Below are positions 33,332-44,500 of a stretch of DNA of 64,000 nt, one piece after another (position 1 is the first letter of the stretch; every line of letters begins with the position of its first letter). The notes beneath the pieces were generated by a model, which saw only the letters and a program-made list of their open reading frames with translations, did not search any database and had not been told where the DNA came from. Source of the stretch: Pardosa pseudoannulata (taxonomy: Eukaryota; Arthropoda; Arachnida; Araneae; Lycosidae). The position numbers were made by a program, and so were the translations under genes. Location of the stretch: NCBI GenBank assembly GCA_032207245.1, contig CM063505.1, positions 172,415,922 to 172,479,921 of the forward strand. The letters run 5' to 3'.

Positions 33332-33900
33332 GACATTCCATTACACTCTCCAAAGCCTGAAACTATTCCACGTTTAGGCACTTTAAAAAAAAGCGACTGA
33401 AAAAGTTTTTCTGCTTTTGTGTACTTGCTAATGTATAGATTTTGTGTTATAAAAGTCAAAATTTTTATTCATAAACTATTTCGTCCACCTTATTTGACTG
33501 TTTACTGAATTAAATATTTCATTACATTTTTAAAAAATTTTTATCTTCAAATCAAATTTTAAAAAATTATAAATGCAAATTATTAAAACTATTATATTAA
33601 CACTAGAATTACGGAAGAGGTCATTTTGACATCTAGCGAACTTTTATCTCTGACAGCTGTTCTATTTTTTTGTAAATATCTTAATCCTTTCTTTGACTTA
33701 TCTTAATCCTTTCTTGACTCTTCGTAAATCATTGTGATTTATGAAATAGTAAAGATTTCAAGAAAATCGTATTTTTATTTTAGCCCTAACAAATGATTAT
33801 ACCTAGAAATACGGCAGGTGTCATTTTGACCCCTTTGAGAGAAAAGAAATGTGAATACATTCCATTGTGTTATCTGAACACTGTTACTTCTGTAAACTAT

Positions 33901-34280
33901 TTTTATTTGCACCTTCTAAACAAAATACAAACAAAGGAAAAGAATATAGTGGTTTTCCGTAGTCACATCTGATAGTCACATGATTTGAAATATGTGCAAT
34001 ACTTTTCTCTGTGGGGAAAAAAAAACAAAAAAGATATTATTACGAGGTGAAAGTTTGTAGATTTTTCGTACATATTTTGTTTATTTTTATTTTTATTTGC
34101 ACCTTCTAAACAAAATACAAACAAAGGAAAAGAATATGGTGGTTTTGCGTAGTCACATCTGCCAGTCACATGATTTGAAATATGTGTAATACTTCTTTGT
34201 GGGAAAAAAAAAACAGAAAAAAGATATTATTAAGAGGTGAAAGTTTGTAGATTTTTCGTACATATTTTGTTTATTATTTA
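33901..34280. repeat. 190-base tandem duplication inside the piggyBac element
   Basis: The stretch beginning TTTTATTTGCACCTTCTAAA occurs at 33901 and again at 34091, with few differences over the whole period. It lies between the left end and the transposase, so it is non-coding. It gives a false 68-residue frame on the minus strand. Confidence 0.85.
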
Positions 34281-34339
34281 TAACAAATTTTAGCGGAAAA
34301 TTTTATTCTGTTTACAGAAGTTTATTATAGTGACGTACT

Positions 34340-35560
34340 AATGGAGCTTAGAAAAGGACTAATGCATGAAGAAATCGGAAACTGACGCAAGAACTATTTG
34401 ATGCTGATTCCGGTTCTGAAATCGAAAATAATTCTACAAATAAAGATGGAGATGAAACATCTTGTGATTCTGAATTTATTATAGAGAGTAATCAAGCAAT
34501 ATCATCCTCTAGCTCAAGTGAAAGTGCAAATGGATTTGTTTCTACGAGTTCAATTCTGCCGTACCTCAGAATGCCAAAGTGGAAACTAGTAGACGCTCAA
34601 AAGGAAATATGAAATTCAACGTAATTCCGACTAACACTTGTAAAGAAATTGCTAGTGATGAAACTGTATTGAAAGTATAAAATACTTCAAATACTTCTGG
34701 TCGGCAACCCTTGCAAAATAACTTGCGAGAAAATGCAGTACCGACATCCTATGCTAAACGTCACATTTGTTCTGGTGCGTGGAAGCTAATAATAAATGAA
34801 AAAAAATTACGCATCATAAAGGAATGTGCTGATGTTGAAGACAAGTGTAAACTTTATAATGACTCTTCCACTATTTTATTAGCTGAACTGGAAGCATTCA
34901 TAGCGTTGTTATACGTAAGGGGGCATTAGCCGCCAAGGGCTTACCAATTCTTAGTTTGTGGTCCAAGACTTGAGATCCAAAGTTTTTTCATGAAACTATA
35001 AGTAAGGATAGGTTTCCGGAAGTTATGAAATTTTTTTGTTTTGGTAATAAACTAACAAGGTCTTCACGTTTGTAATGTGATAAATTTACTCTAATATCCG
35101 AGGTATGGAATACTTTTATAGAAAACTGTAAGCTTTGCTACAAACCAAATTGTTCCGGTGCATCCGGAACATAACAACTCAACTTTTCTGTGTTTCGTTT
35201 TCGGCTTTTTTTCAGAACTTTCTCCAGTAGCAGTTCACATCACGTTCGCATCCGCACGGCAGCTGGCATGCTGTCCGTTTATCATTTTTGTCGCACACGC
35301 AACACAAATGAAAACATTACGTTTGATGAAAAGTTATTCCCTACAAAAACAAGATGCTGTTTTTTGCAGTATATGCCTAACAAGCTCGATACATTCGGAA
35401 TAAAATTTTGGCTAGCAGTAGATGTTAGGAAAAATGCTTATTAAACGGATTTCCATATTTAGGAAGAGATGAAATGAGACCAAATGATCAAAGTTTAGGA
35501 GAGAACTTAGTAAATCGTTTGGTTGATCCTACATACCTGCAAAGTCTGTATATTTTTAAA
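34340..35560 (+). pseudogene. Broken piggyBac DDE transposase
   Basis: An acidic Ser/Glu-rich N-terminus (about 34380-34560) is followed by LIINEKKLRIIKECADVEDK and LLAELEAFIALLYVRG (34780-34925), the start of the piggyBac transposase fold. After several stops and frame changes the strong block ENITFDEKLFPTKTRCCFLQ, then YMPNKLDTFGIKFWLAVDVR, follows at 35311-35430. It includes the conserved aspartate of the D-E motif and the YMPxKP..GIKF signature. After another frame change the sequence decays near 35560 and the third catalytic region and the Cys-rich C-terminus are absent. Non-functional. Confidence 0.8.
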
Positions 35561-35715
35561 AACAAACTGTAGTTGTCATAATTTGAGTTATTTCAATTTA
35601 TTTTTCACAAATATATTATATCATATAGAGAAATATGCAGATATCTTATTAAGGGGCTAAAATGACACCCACCGTAATTCTAGGTATACAAAGACCACCG
35701 TAATTCTAGTGTTAA

Positions 35716-36935
35716 GAAATTCTCCTTCTAAAGTTACGTACAGCACTATTTGCAACTTTTCTTCAACATTTAATCTTTTAGATTCTACGACGTTTATGAA
35801 TTCTAAAGAAGGATTTTCAAGATGCAAATATATTTGGCAGTTCTCTTTTCTCCATCAAAAGAAAGGACTTATTACTTTACCATTTTTATGATTTATACCA
35901 CCTGACTTCACACCTTTATGTCTTCAACATCTGGCATAATATGTGTTCGATTTCTATCTCCAGATCTCTCTCATTCTCTACTCTTCTCTTCCCCATCCAC
36001 CAACATAAGGCTAATCTGCTTCATTCCATCTGACCATTCATCAACATTATACTGAAGTTAAAATCACCTTTGTGTACCAAACATCAAGATAAATGTGAGA
36101 TACACATCACCATGAACATCTAAGGTCAGCGGAAGATCTCGCTGTAAGGAGAGTCTCAAATGCCTTACCTCCAAGCGGTCCTCCCCGGTAACGTTCTTGT
36201 GTTAAATAAGGGAACCAAAAGGCTAGTTATTGTGAAGCACAGGCACACCTAACGTATTATAACCTTAAGATTAAAGATTCGTTTCAAAATCTTTCACATA
36301 AAGAGCTATACGATAACATAGTTTGATTTGAAGCGCTCCTGTTTACTATTTTGTTAATTTAGGGTTACGAGACAGGGACATTACTGCTTAAAGAAGATTC
36401 AGGACGATTACGAGCAGCCATACCAGCATTTAGATTCAAACTCATGAACATCGTTAACAGCTTTCGATTCCATTTGTCCATGAATCGGAAACTATAAGAA
36501 AAACGTTTTTCGACAATCGATTCCCAATAAAAGATTGCACTTTTGTAATCACCATCATCATTACGATTATGTAAATGTACTTTTCTTATGTATTTTATCA
36601 ACTTGATTTAATACAAATATATGTTTTAATAAATAGTTTGTTTAATCTTTATGAGTAATTTGTTTTTGTTTCTTAACTGCTTCTACTCTGGCTATTTTGT
36701 ACGTACTATTTAATACCTCAAAAATTAACTACAAATATATTTACTACCACCTTGACTATATAATAAGGTTTTAACAGTAACGCACATGTAGTATTTCCAA
36801 AACAGGTCATTTTCGACGAGTAATTAATATATTTTAAAGTGATTAATGTTTTACCCTGATATTTTTTAACTTTTAATATCCTATTAATTTTCCCGCAGAT
36901 TTATTCTAAACAAATTTTCAAATTTTATGTTGTCT
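35716..36935. other. Unassigned spacer
   Basis: Two short open frames (35709-35891 plus; 36365-36601 minus) have no recognisable features. The stretch about 36110-36260 is GC-richer and may be an old repeat. Nothing else supported. Confidence 0.35.
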
Positions 36936-36937
36936 TA

Positions 36938-38478
36938 ACCCAGCTAGCAACGTTACGGGGCCAACGTTGTACTGAATACGTTGGGCCAACGTTGATATGG
37001 CATGTTATTGGCCAACCGTTGGCCAACGGTTAGTTAATGGTTGGCTAATGGTATGTTGTTTACATAATGCCAACGCAATATTACGATCGGCCAACTGAAT
37101 GCCTACGTTTATTATTTTGCTTTAGTGTATAATATAGAACAGGCATGTGCTATTACTTTGAAATAAGCTGATGTTTTTATAACATAAGTCATTTTTAAAT
37201 TCTTCAAGAGTTGAAAAATAGAAAATAGATATAAAAAAAAGAATGAGATAGATTATTTTAGTCCAAATCACACATTTCATATAATACTTACTCTGCTGCA
37301 ATCCGTTCATTCCATTGAAATGTGTATTAATTTTTTAATGGTACAAACTGTTTCCTAAATAAGAAAAATTAAAATTTCCCCTTCTGAGAGCTAAAAATAG
37401 ATAATTGAAACAGAGTACTACACAACAGAGGTTAAATTAAAAAAAGAATATTTGAGTTATTTTTCTTTTATTCACAGTTTTTTTCTCTTTTTTTAATTCG
37501 ACCATCATTTTCATCAACCATCTACATTTTCTCTGGAATCAATGTCATTGCATCTGAAACACGAAAAAGTAACTTGAAAAGTATAAATTATAAAATATTT
37601 TAATGTTATCACAGACATTTCCTTTTATCCTTTTAGCTTTTTAAAATGATTCAAAGAATACTGAATCATTGAATATTTAAAAAAAATAAAGGCAAACATA
37701 TCTACATCTAATAAATAAAACATGTTTACATCTAATAAATAAAATAAACAAGTTTCATAACATAAAGTAAACAAGTTATACTATGATAACTATGATAAAA
37801 TGAAATCCATAATTTTTACATATTATCATTATAAAACTTTATTATTATTATTAAGAAAAGACACAAAAAAGTAACCTAACGATAATTTAAATCAGTATGT
37901 TCAAAGAAATTAAGTCAACTATCTAAAACTGACTTAAAATTTGCTATTTTCTTAAATCTGTACTAAAGAAGTGTACTAAAATGCCGTGTATATATTTTTG
38001 GTAAATGGTACGTTACTATTAAAAGTACAAAAGAGAAACTACAGTTGAGATAGCCAAATATTGTTTTCTTCAGGAATAAATTAATAATAATGAGGGCATA
38101 TATGATAGAACACAAAAATATGAAGAGAATTTACCTTGCAAATTTGAAATTCAGCAGCAATGGCGCGGTAACACTAAAGATGGTGGTTGATACAGAAATT
38201 TCTCATTTGGTGGAGGTTCTGCACATGAGCGTAGATATAGACGATTACATTTATATTTCTTAGCCAATGATATGCCAGTATTTGTGCAAGACACGTAAAC
38301 AGAAAATTTCCAACGTTGGTCCAACGATTGGTTAACGTTTCAGAATTACCGATGGCCAACCAAACATTTTACAAACAAAATACCGTCATTCCTTTTCCCC
38401 TTTTCAACGTTTACCCAACCAAAGACCAACATCCAACTTGTAGCCAACGAAAATCCAACGTTTGTGTGCTAGCTAAGA
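36938..38478. mobile_element. Inverted-repeat element rich in CCAACG/CGTTGG
   Basis: Left end CCCAGCTAGCAACGTTACGG and right end, read on the other strand, TTAGCTAGCACACAAACGTT are imperfect inverted termini. Both subterminal zones are studded with CCAACG or its complement (36960-37110 and 38310-38465). Spaced subterminal motifs of this kind bind transposase in some DNA transposon families. No transposase frame is seen in the 1.5 kb, so it is non-autonomous. The family is not one I can name. Confidence 0.6.
37105..37620. repeat. Dispersed repeat R7, second copy
   Basis: Matches 7556-8105 in the same orientation. It begins just inside the left CCAACG-rich zone, so R7 is probably the body of that element. 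Confidence 0.6.
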
Positions 38479-38484
38479 AGAACC

Positions 38485-38960
38485 TAGAATTCGAACAAGA
38501 AAACCGACTAAAGCAAACCAGGGGTTTATAGTAGCCCTGAACTGACGAATACGTATAACACAGGCAAGAGATTGCATGCATGTGAGGATTTGTTAAAATG
38601 CCATCTTAAAGAGGGAAGGAGGGGGAGGGAAACGTGTCCAATTTTCTGTGTAGGACAGATTGAAATGGCAGTTCAGCTGTGGCCCATAATTAAAACGTAG
38701 TAGAAAATGTGCATACAAAGTCATAAATATAGCTATAATCATGTTTCTCATGGGAGAACTGAAGTTGGTTTAGGAGAGTGAATAAAGGGGTCACGAGTAG
38801 CATTTTTTAAACAAGACTTTAGTTTTGAGAAGCGTAGAAGGAATGTAATCTTAATCACGTCCTTCATTTTAAATCGCCGGAGATGTTAAGATTAGAAAAA
38901 TAGAACTTGCAGTGGGAGAATTTAAGAACTTTGGGGCAATTATTTTTTATATATTGCATA
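38485..38960. other. Unassigned spacer
   Basis: No gene or repeat recognised. A purine-rich stretch (AGAGGGAAGGAGGGGGAGGG) lies near 38611. Confidence 0.35.
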
Positions 38961-38966
38961 TACTAT

Positions 38967-38967
38967 G

Positions 38968-39005
<38 letters not shown>

Positions 39006-39009
39006 TATA
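38967..39009. repeat. (TA)n(CA)n microsatellite
   Basis: Short TA run followed by about 13 CA units and a TA tail. Confidence 0.9.
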
Positions 39010-39665
<656 letters not shown>

Positions 39666-39689
39666 CTACATATATATATATATATAATA

Positions 39690-39996
39690 TTAAAATCCTT
39701 TATTTACGTATTTTAATATTAATTTAATAACTTTTGTTCATAAAGTGAGTTCGGGGTTTGCGCCTTAATTCTGATTTTTCCCTCCAGACACATTATAGAC
39801 TTAATTCAGCCTCTGTCTGTACTACTTTAGCCAATTGTTAGCGCGTTCTCTTTAAAGATAGGTATTTTTTATCACGTGATCAATTGTGCTTAGGGATTAT
39901 TCGTAGTCTTTTTACCTCAGGAGTCCCTACTTGAAAAGCGTATGTGCTGGATCACATTGTCTGTGTGCAGGAAGTTGTAAAGGTGTTTGCCTGTTG

Positions 39997-40042
<46 letters not shown>

Positions 40043-40161
40043 CAGAGTCCCACTAAGTATATATATATATATATATCACTAAGTCCCACTTGAGTCATGA
40101 CATCATTTTCATCCTTTATTTAAAATGTCATCAACACTCTACTCAACAATGGCGTCTCACA
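39690..40161 (+). repeat. Probable 5' LTR ending at a primer-binding site
   Basis: The stretch ends TCTCACA at 40161, followed at once by TTGGCGCCCAAC. A TGGCGCCCAAC sequence right after an LTR is a well-known tRNA primer site of metazoan LTR retrotransposons. The body holds two (TA)n expansions (39999-40040 and 40058-40076), with GTCCCACTAAG and AAGTCCCACTTGAG on either side of the second. No retrotransposon genes follow; after about 170 bases the sequence is unrelated. The left end of the LTR is not defined. Confidence 0.5.
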
Positions 40162-40275
40162 TTGGCGCCCAACTGCTAACAAAGGCAGTTTTCACAGGAG
40201 AGTCTGTGTTCAGCAATATATAAATTCACACTATATAAATTCAGCACTACAGTTGGCGAAATCTCTAGAAAGTAT

Positions 40276-40332
40276 GAACAGAGGGAAGCTGGTTTTGAAG
40301 TATAACCCTTCAAAACCAGCTTCCCTCCGTTC
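40276..40332. repeat. Near-perfect hairpin, 25-base stem and 7-base loop
   Basis: Arms 40276-40300 and 40308-40332 are inverted copies with a single mismatch (at 40280/40328). The loop is TATAACC. It lies in GC-richer sequence after the orphan primer site. Confidence 0.9.
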
Positions 40333-40554
40333 ACAGTGCGCATGCGTTAGAGTTTGGAGGTTTGCTGGACACAGACGCTTCTGTTTTCACTGATTCGGGG
40401 AGCTATAGGTCTGACTGTAGAAAGTGCATACTGTTCTCCGCTCTTATCACTGCGCGTGAGCCGTATTTATGTGGCTAACTCCTCAAGCCACATCACTCTC
40501 ATTAAAAGAATCCCTAATTAAAATCTCTTAAAATTAATCTATATTTTAAATCCT

Positions 40555-40558
<4 letters not shown>

Positions 40559-40640
<82 letters not shown>
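40559..40640. repeat. (TA)n microsatellite
   Basis: About 41 TA units. Just right of it, ACTGATGTGCAAAACTTAAG resembles a Tc1/mariner-type terminus, so a small element may begin at 40640, but no partner end was found. Confidence 0.9.
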
Positions 40641-40641
<1 letters not shown>

Positions 40642-40871
40642 TGATGTGCAAAACTTAAGCAACAGGTGGGATTTTTTCCGTAACTTCACAAGAAATCATC
40701 TGAGAGACATGAAATTCAGCAATGAGGGACAGTATTATGTACGTAAAGGATGACGAAAACTTCGGAGCTGAAAAATTAATACAATTCATACGGTATGGAA
40801 TTAAACAAAAACAAGCTTTATTGAACGCATAGTTTCGAGACGGCTGCGACGCCATCGACGTGCGATCTGCA

Positions 40872-41034
40872 ATAGAGAGATTTCACGCAACGCCACGAGC
40901 TACTTTAATACCCTATCCATTCATTTACATGTTTATGATAGCCAACAGGCAACTAATATGTTGCCCTTCCGTTTGAAACGAAAGCCAAAATCGTCATAAG
41001 TTGAGATGTGTTCTGCTGCGTGAAATCGCCCTAT
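40872..41034. mobile_element. Small inverted-repeat element (family M), copy 3, best preserved
   Basis: 163 bases. Left end ATAGAGAGATTTCACGCAAC; right end on the other strand ATAGGGCGATTTCACGCAGC, so about 17 of 20 terminal bases are inverted copies. The outer TA on each side suggests a TA target duplication, as made by Tc1/mariner-type transposases. The body is shared with copies 1 and 2. It lies 290 bases upstream of the TMEM62 start codon. Confidence 0.82.
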
Positions 41035-41323
41035 ATCCTTTATGTTAAGAATATCATAAATATGCCAAATAATATTTTTCTTCACCACATATCTTTGGTA
41101 TTATTACTTAGGATAACTATTTACACCGATATATATTTATTGATTTCTCTATAGAGTATATGCAGAAGGAAAAATTATGTACAACGTCTAACGATGAAGT
41201 GAAATAATATGTGCGCATGTGCATTTGTTTACTGTATGTACTGCCCCTTTCAACTTTAAGTGAAAGTGCGCTTTTGGTTTATTTATTATTTATGTTGTCC
41301 TATGTCTCACAGAACAATAACTC
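41035..41323 (+). promoter_or_regulatory. Likely promoter and 5' UTR of TMEM62
   Basis: The stretch between the family M element and the start codon. A GC-richer part (about 41205-41275) could be core promoter. An in-frame TAA at 41318-41320 precedes the ATG. I see no clear TATA box or initiator. Confidence 0.35.
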
Positions 41324-41506
41324 ATGTCATTATCAAAAATTACTCTGTTTGTTCTAGCAACTTTAGCTGTGATATCCACCCTTGTTGCAAAGTTACAGAA
41401 TATAGTTCATATCAGTAATGATATTGAATATGATGATATTAAAAATGAATTTCAAGACGAGGTATATCCAGATGGTCGGCTTCGTCATCTAATGTGGTTT
41501 TTACAA
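41324..41506 (+). CDS. TMEM62: TMEM62 exon 1
   Basis: 61 codons; donor GTAAAT; phase 0. The ATG is the first after an in-frame stop at 41318-41320. It encodes the hydrophobic ITLFVLATLAVISTLVA anchor and the residues leading to the phosphoesterase domain (LMWFLQ). Confidence 0.9.
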
Positions 41507-44500
41507 GTAAATGACTATTTTGTATATGAAATAGTAAAATTTTTATGCATTTAGATAGTTGTCATTGTTTTTTAAAATGTGGAGCGTATATTTATTTTTT
41601 GATCAATTTCATTACTAATATTTCGACTGGGATAAATCTTTATTATTTAAATTTCCTTAATGACGTGAAATTCAGTGATTTCGTTGATTAAGTTTTCTCA
41701 AAACAAATTGGTGTTATACCTTAAATATATCAGATCATAAATTTGCAACATATTTTTAAAAATATATGGTACATAGATTAAGATTCTTAAAAATTCATGA
41801 CTAGATTTTTTTCAAACATTAATTATGTAGTAATTTATATTAATTATTTATATTAATAGTTATAACTACTGTACATATTAAAGAACTATTCAATGTATTA
41901 AACTTTGTTTTTCCTGTAGCACAACTTGTGATATTTCACTAATTTATGATAGGATGTAGTAGATAAATAAAATGTTAACTTTATTATTAAACTTTCTCTT
42001 ATTGTAATTAATATAATCGTGATAAAATTTAGTTTTAATTCTTATAAAAATTTGTTATTGTATATTTAGTTAGCTTTTCTTTCCCAATCGAAATTTTAAC
42101 TATAATTTCAGAATTTATTTTAAATCAGGGGAAATTTCAAAAATATCAATTAAATATTTAGGAGAAATATATATATATTTAAAAAAATATGAATACTTCA
42201 CAAAAACATTTATAGTATGAAAAGCATTTTATTTGTTCATTTTCTCCCCATCTATGATGCTAAATAAAGTGTTAACTAGTAGTATAACTTTAAATTTTCA
42301 TTGGCAATGATTTGCTTTTTATAGAAGGATTGGGAAAATAGAATCATTCAAAATGGTTTAAAAAATTTTAAATATAAATCTGCATGAAGCTTGAATTAAA
42401 GCTTGCTGTCCATTATCCTAAACTGAAAAATTTAATATAGTAACATGTCTTTTTTTTCTTTCATTTAGTAATAAATAGGGTCAGGTGGGGAAAAATAATG
42501 GTAAAATCAGACATTTTTTTAAATACATCTTGAAATTAAATTGTTAAATTTATTTCAGTAATACTCTTGATGCTTATTTGAATTATATGGATTGAAAAAA
42601 CGAGCCTTTTTTAAAATTTTCTCAATGCATTTTAATAGTATTAAATGTTTTAAAGCATGTATTGATAGCACAATTTACTTATGGTGGAGATAAACTGAGT
42701 GTAGAGCTGAGTTATGCGTAGTTTTCAATAAAAATATAATTACACCAATTATAAAATAATGTAACTTCATTTCATTATGCCTTTAATTAAATTTTTAACA
42801 AGAAGTTCTGTAGAAAAATAATGTGAGAATATTAAAATAAAGAAGTGATGTCATTGATAAGCATCCTAACCATTCAGCCATCTTTCGGCTTATGTAAGAT
42901 TTGCTAAGGTTATAAAATGGATATTGACCAGAATCAAAATGTTAGTAAAAAGGAAGGTTGCCTCTTTGAAGGGACTTCAATGCTAGAAAAAAGCCATTGG
43001 ACTGATGTGAATTTGTAATAAGTTTTTAATTGAGTAGTAGGGGTAATATAAGTAGATAAATAAAGGCCTCTGAAGTAATCTTCTGTTATAATTGCAACTT
43101 CCCTCCTTTGGCAATGCAGTATGAGTTTACTGAGCTGCCAAAAGAGTTATGCTTGTGTCTGCAACTGCTTGTATTCTATGGTTGTTGAGGCAACAGCCTT
43201 TGTAATAAGTCTCTAAATCTTATTTTGCATAGCTTTCCCTTTTGAAGAAGCACTTTTAGAAGCAATTGTAATGAGCTTATTGTCAATGGTAGATTGAATG
43301 CTAAAGCTAAGAAAAGTATTTAAAATATTTTCTGCTTGACATATACAGTCCGTTTAATAAAAGATTGAATAATTCTGCAATGTTGTTTAGAATTTTATCA
43401 ATCTCTCTCTGTCCCCCCCTCCCCAATTTAACTTAGAATCCAAGGTAAGTGGCCTGAACAATTTTTTTTTTAAATTCATTGTAAAGATTAATATATATGT
43501 TTTGTTGATAAATAAGCACACTTTTGTTACCTTTTAATAAAGTAGAAAGCAGTTTTCAAACACATTGAGTATCAGGGCCTATAGAGATTCTGCATCTTTT
43601 GTTCTCTTGTAAAAGAAAGATTTTCTGAATAACATAAATCACTAGATAATCAGATTACAGCAAATTTCAAGATCAGATTACACAGTGGCTTAAAATATGC
43701 TAAAGGTTGCTAAAAGTGCATTAAAAATCACAAGGTTCAAAACAGAATCTGGAGGAAATTTTATTTTTTTTTTGTTTATACAGATCTAGACTTGTCTTCA
43801 TTATATTTAAGATTTATGAACCTTTGGTATAGGAAACATTTCTTCTAGTGGAACATTTTCATGGGTGTCCATTAAAAGTTTTGAAAGAAGATTCTGCTGA
43901 TATATTATAAACTGTCAAAAATCATCAAATAGTTTCAAACTGTTATTTTTCAGATAGAGCCCGTTCTTAACATTGTGAGTCAAACTTGTCTGAACAGAAG
44001 TATGGCAATAATTTCTAAAATTAACTTGTCTGTTGGAACATGTGATACATAAATTTTGCTGTTTGTACTCAGTGTACATTGCATTTTAAAATTGTTAAAA
44101 TAAACTGCATAAAAGCATGTAAAATTGAAAGCATTAACAGCACTCAGTGGTGTTCAACAGATCAAACCTCTATTAAAATTTAACTTAGAAAACAATTTAA
44201 CTTATAAGATTATTTGTGTCTAACAGTCCATGCTCTGACATGGAATCTAGTGATATGGAATCAGATTAAAACAAAATATGTTATGTTCTAATGATCAAGA
44301 TTTGGATTTACTTGAAATTTTAGACTTATCAAAAATCATATCTTTTAGTCCTATAAACAAATTTTAAAAGAATATGTAACCATGGATATGTTTGTTACAG
44401 GCATTAGCCAGTATAATAATTTATGTAGTATTTTGAATAAGTTATAAATTTTAAAATGTCTTTGTAGTTTTATCTAGTTTTCATTATTTGTTAAAATATT

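Larger units (their letters stand above)
33601..35711 (+). mobile_element. piggyBac-type transposon, ends intact
   Basis: The element is flanked by TTAA at 33597-33600 and 35712-35715, the piggyBac target. Its ends are inverted copies of CACTAGAATTACGG. A second inverted pair lies inside: CCTAGAAATACGGCAGGTGT (33802-33821), followed by CATTTTGACCCC, and its mirror at about 35653-35686. Such subterminal inverted repeats are normal in piggyBac. Length 2111 bases. The transposase inside is broken. Confidence 0.88.

Noticed and set aside
36365..36601. Minus-strand frame of 78 residues as a gene
   Set aside because: It has no recognisable domain, partner exon or clear splice site. It may be chance or an old element.
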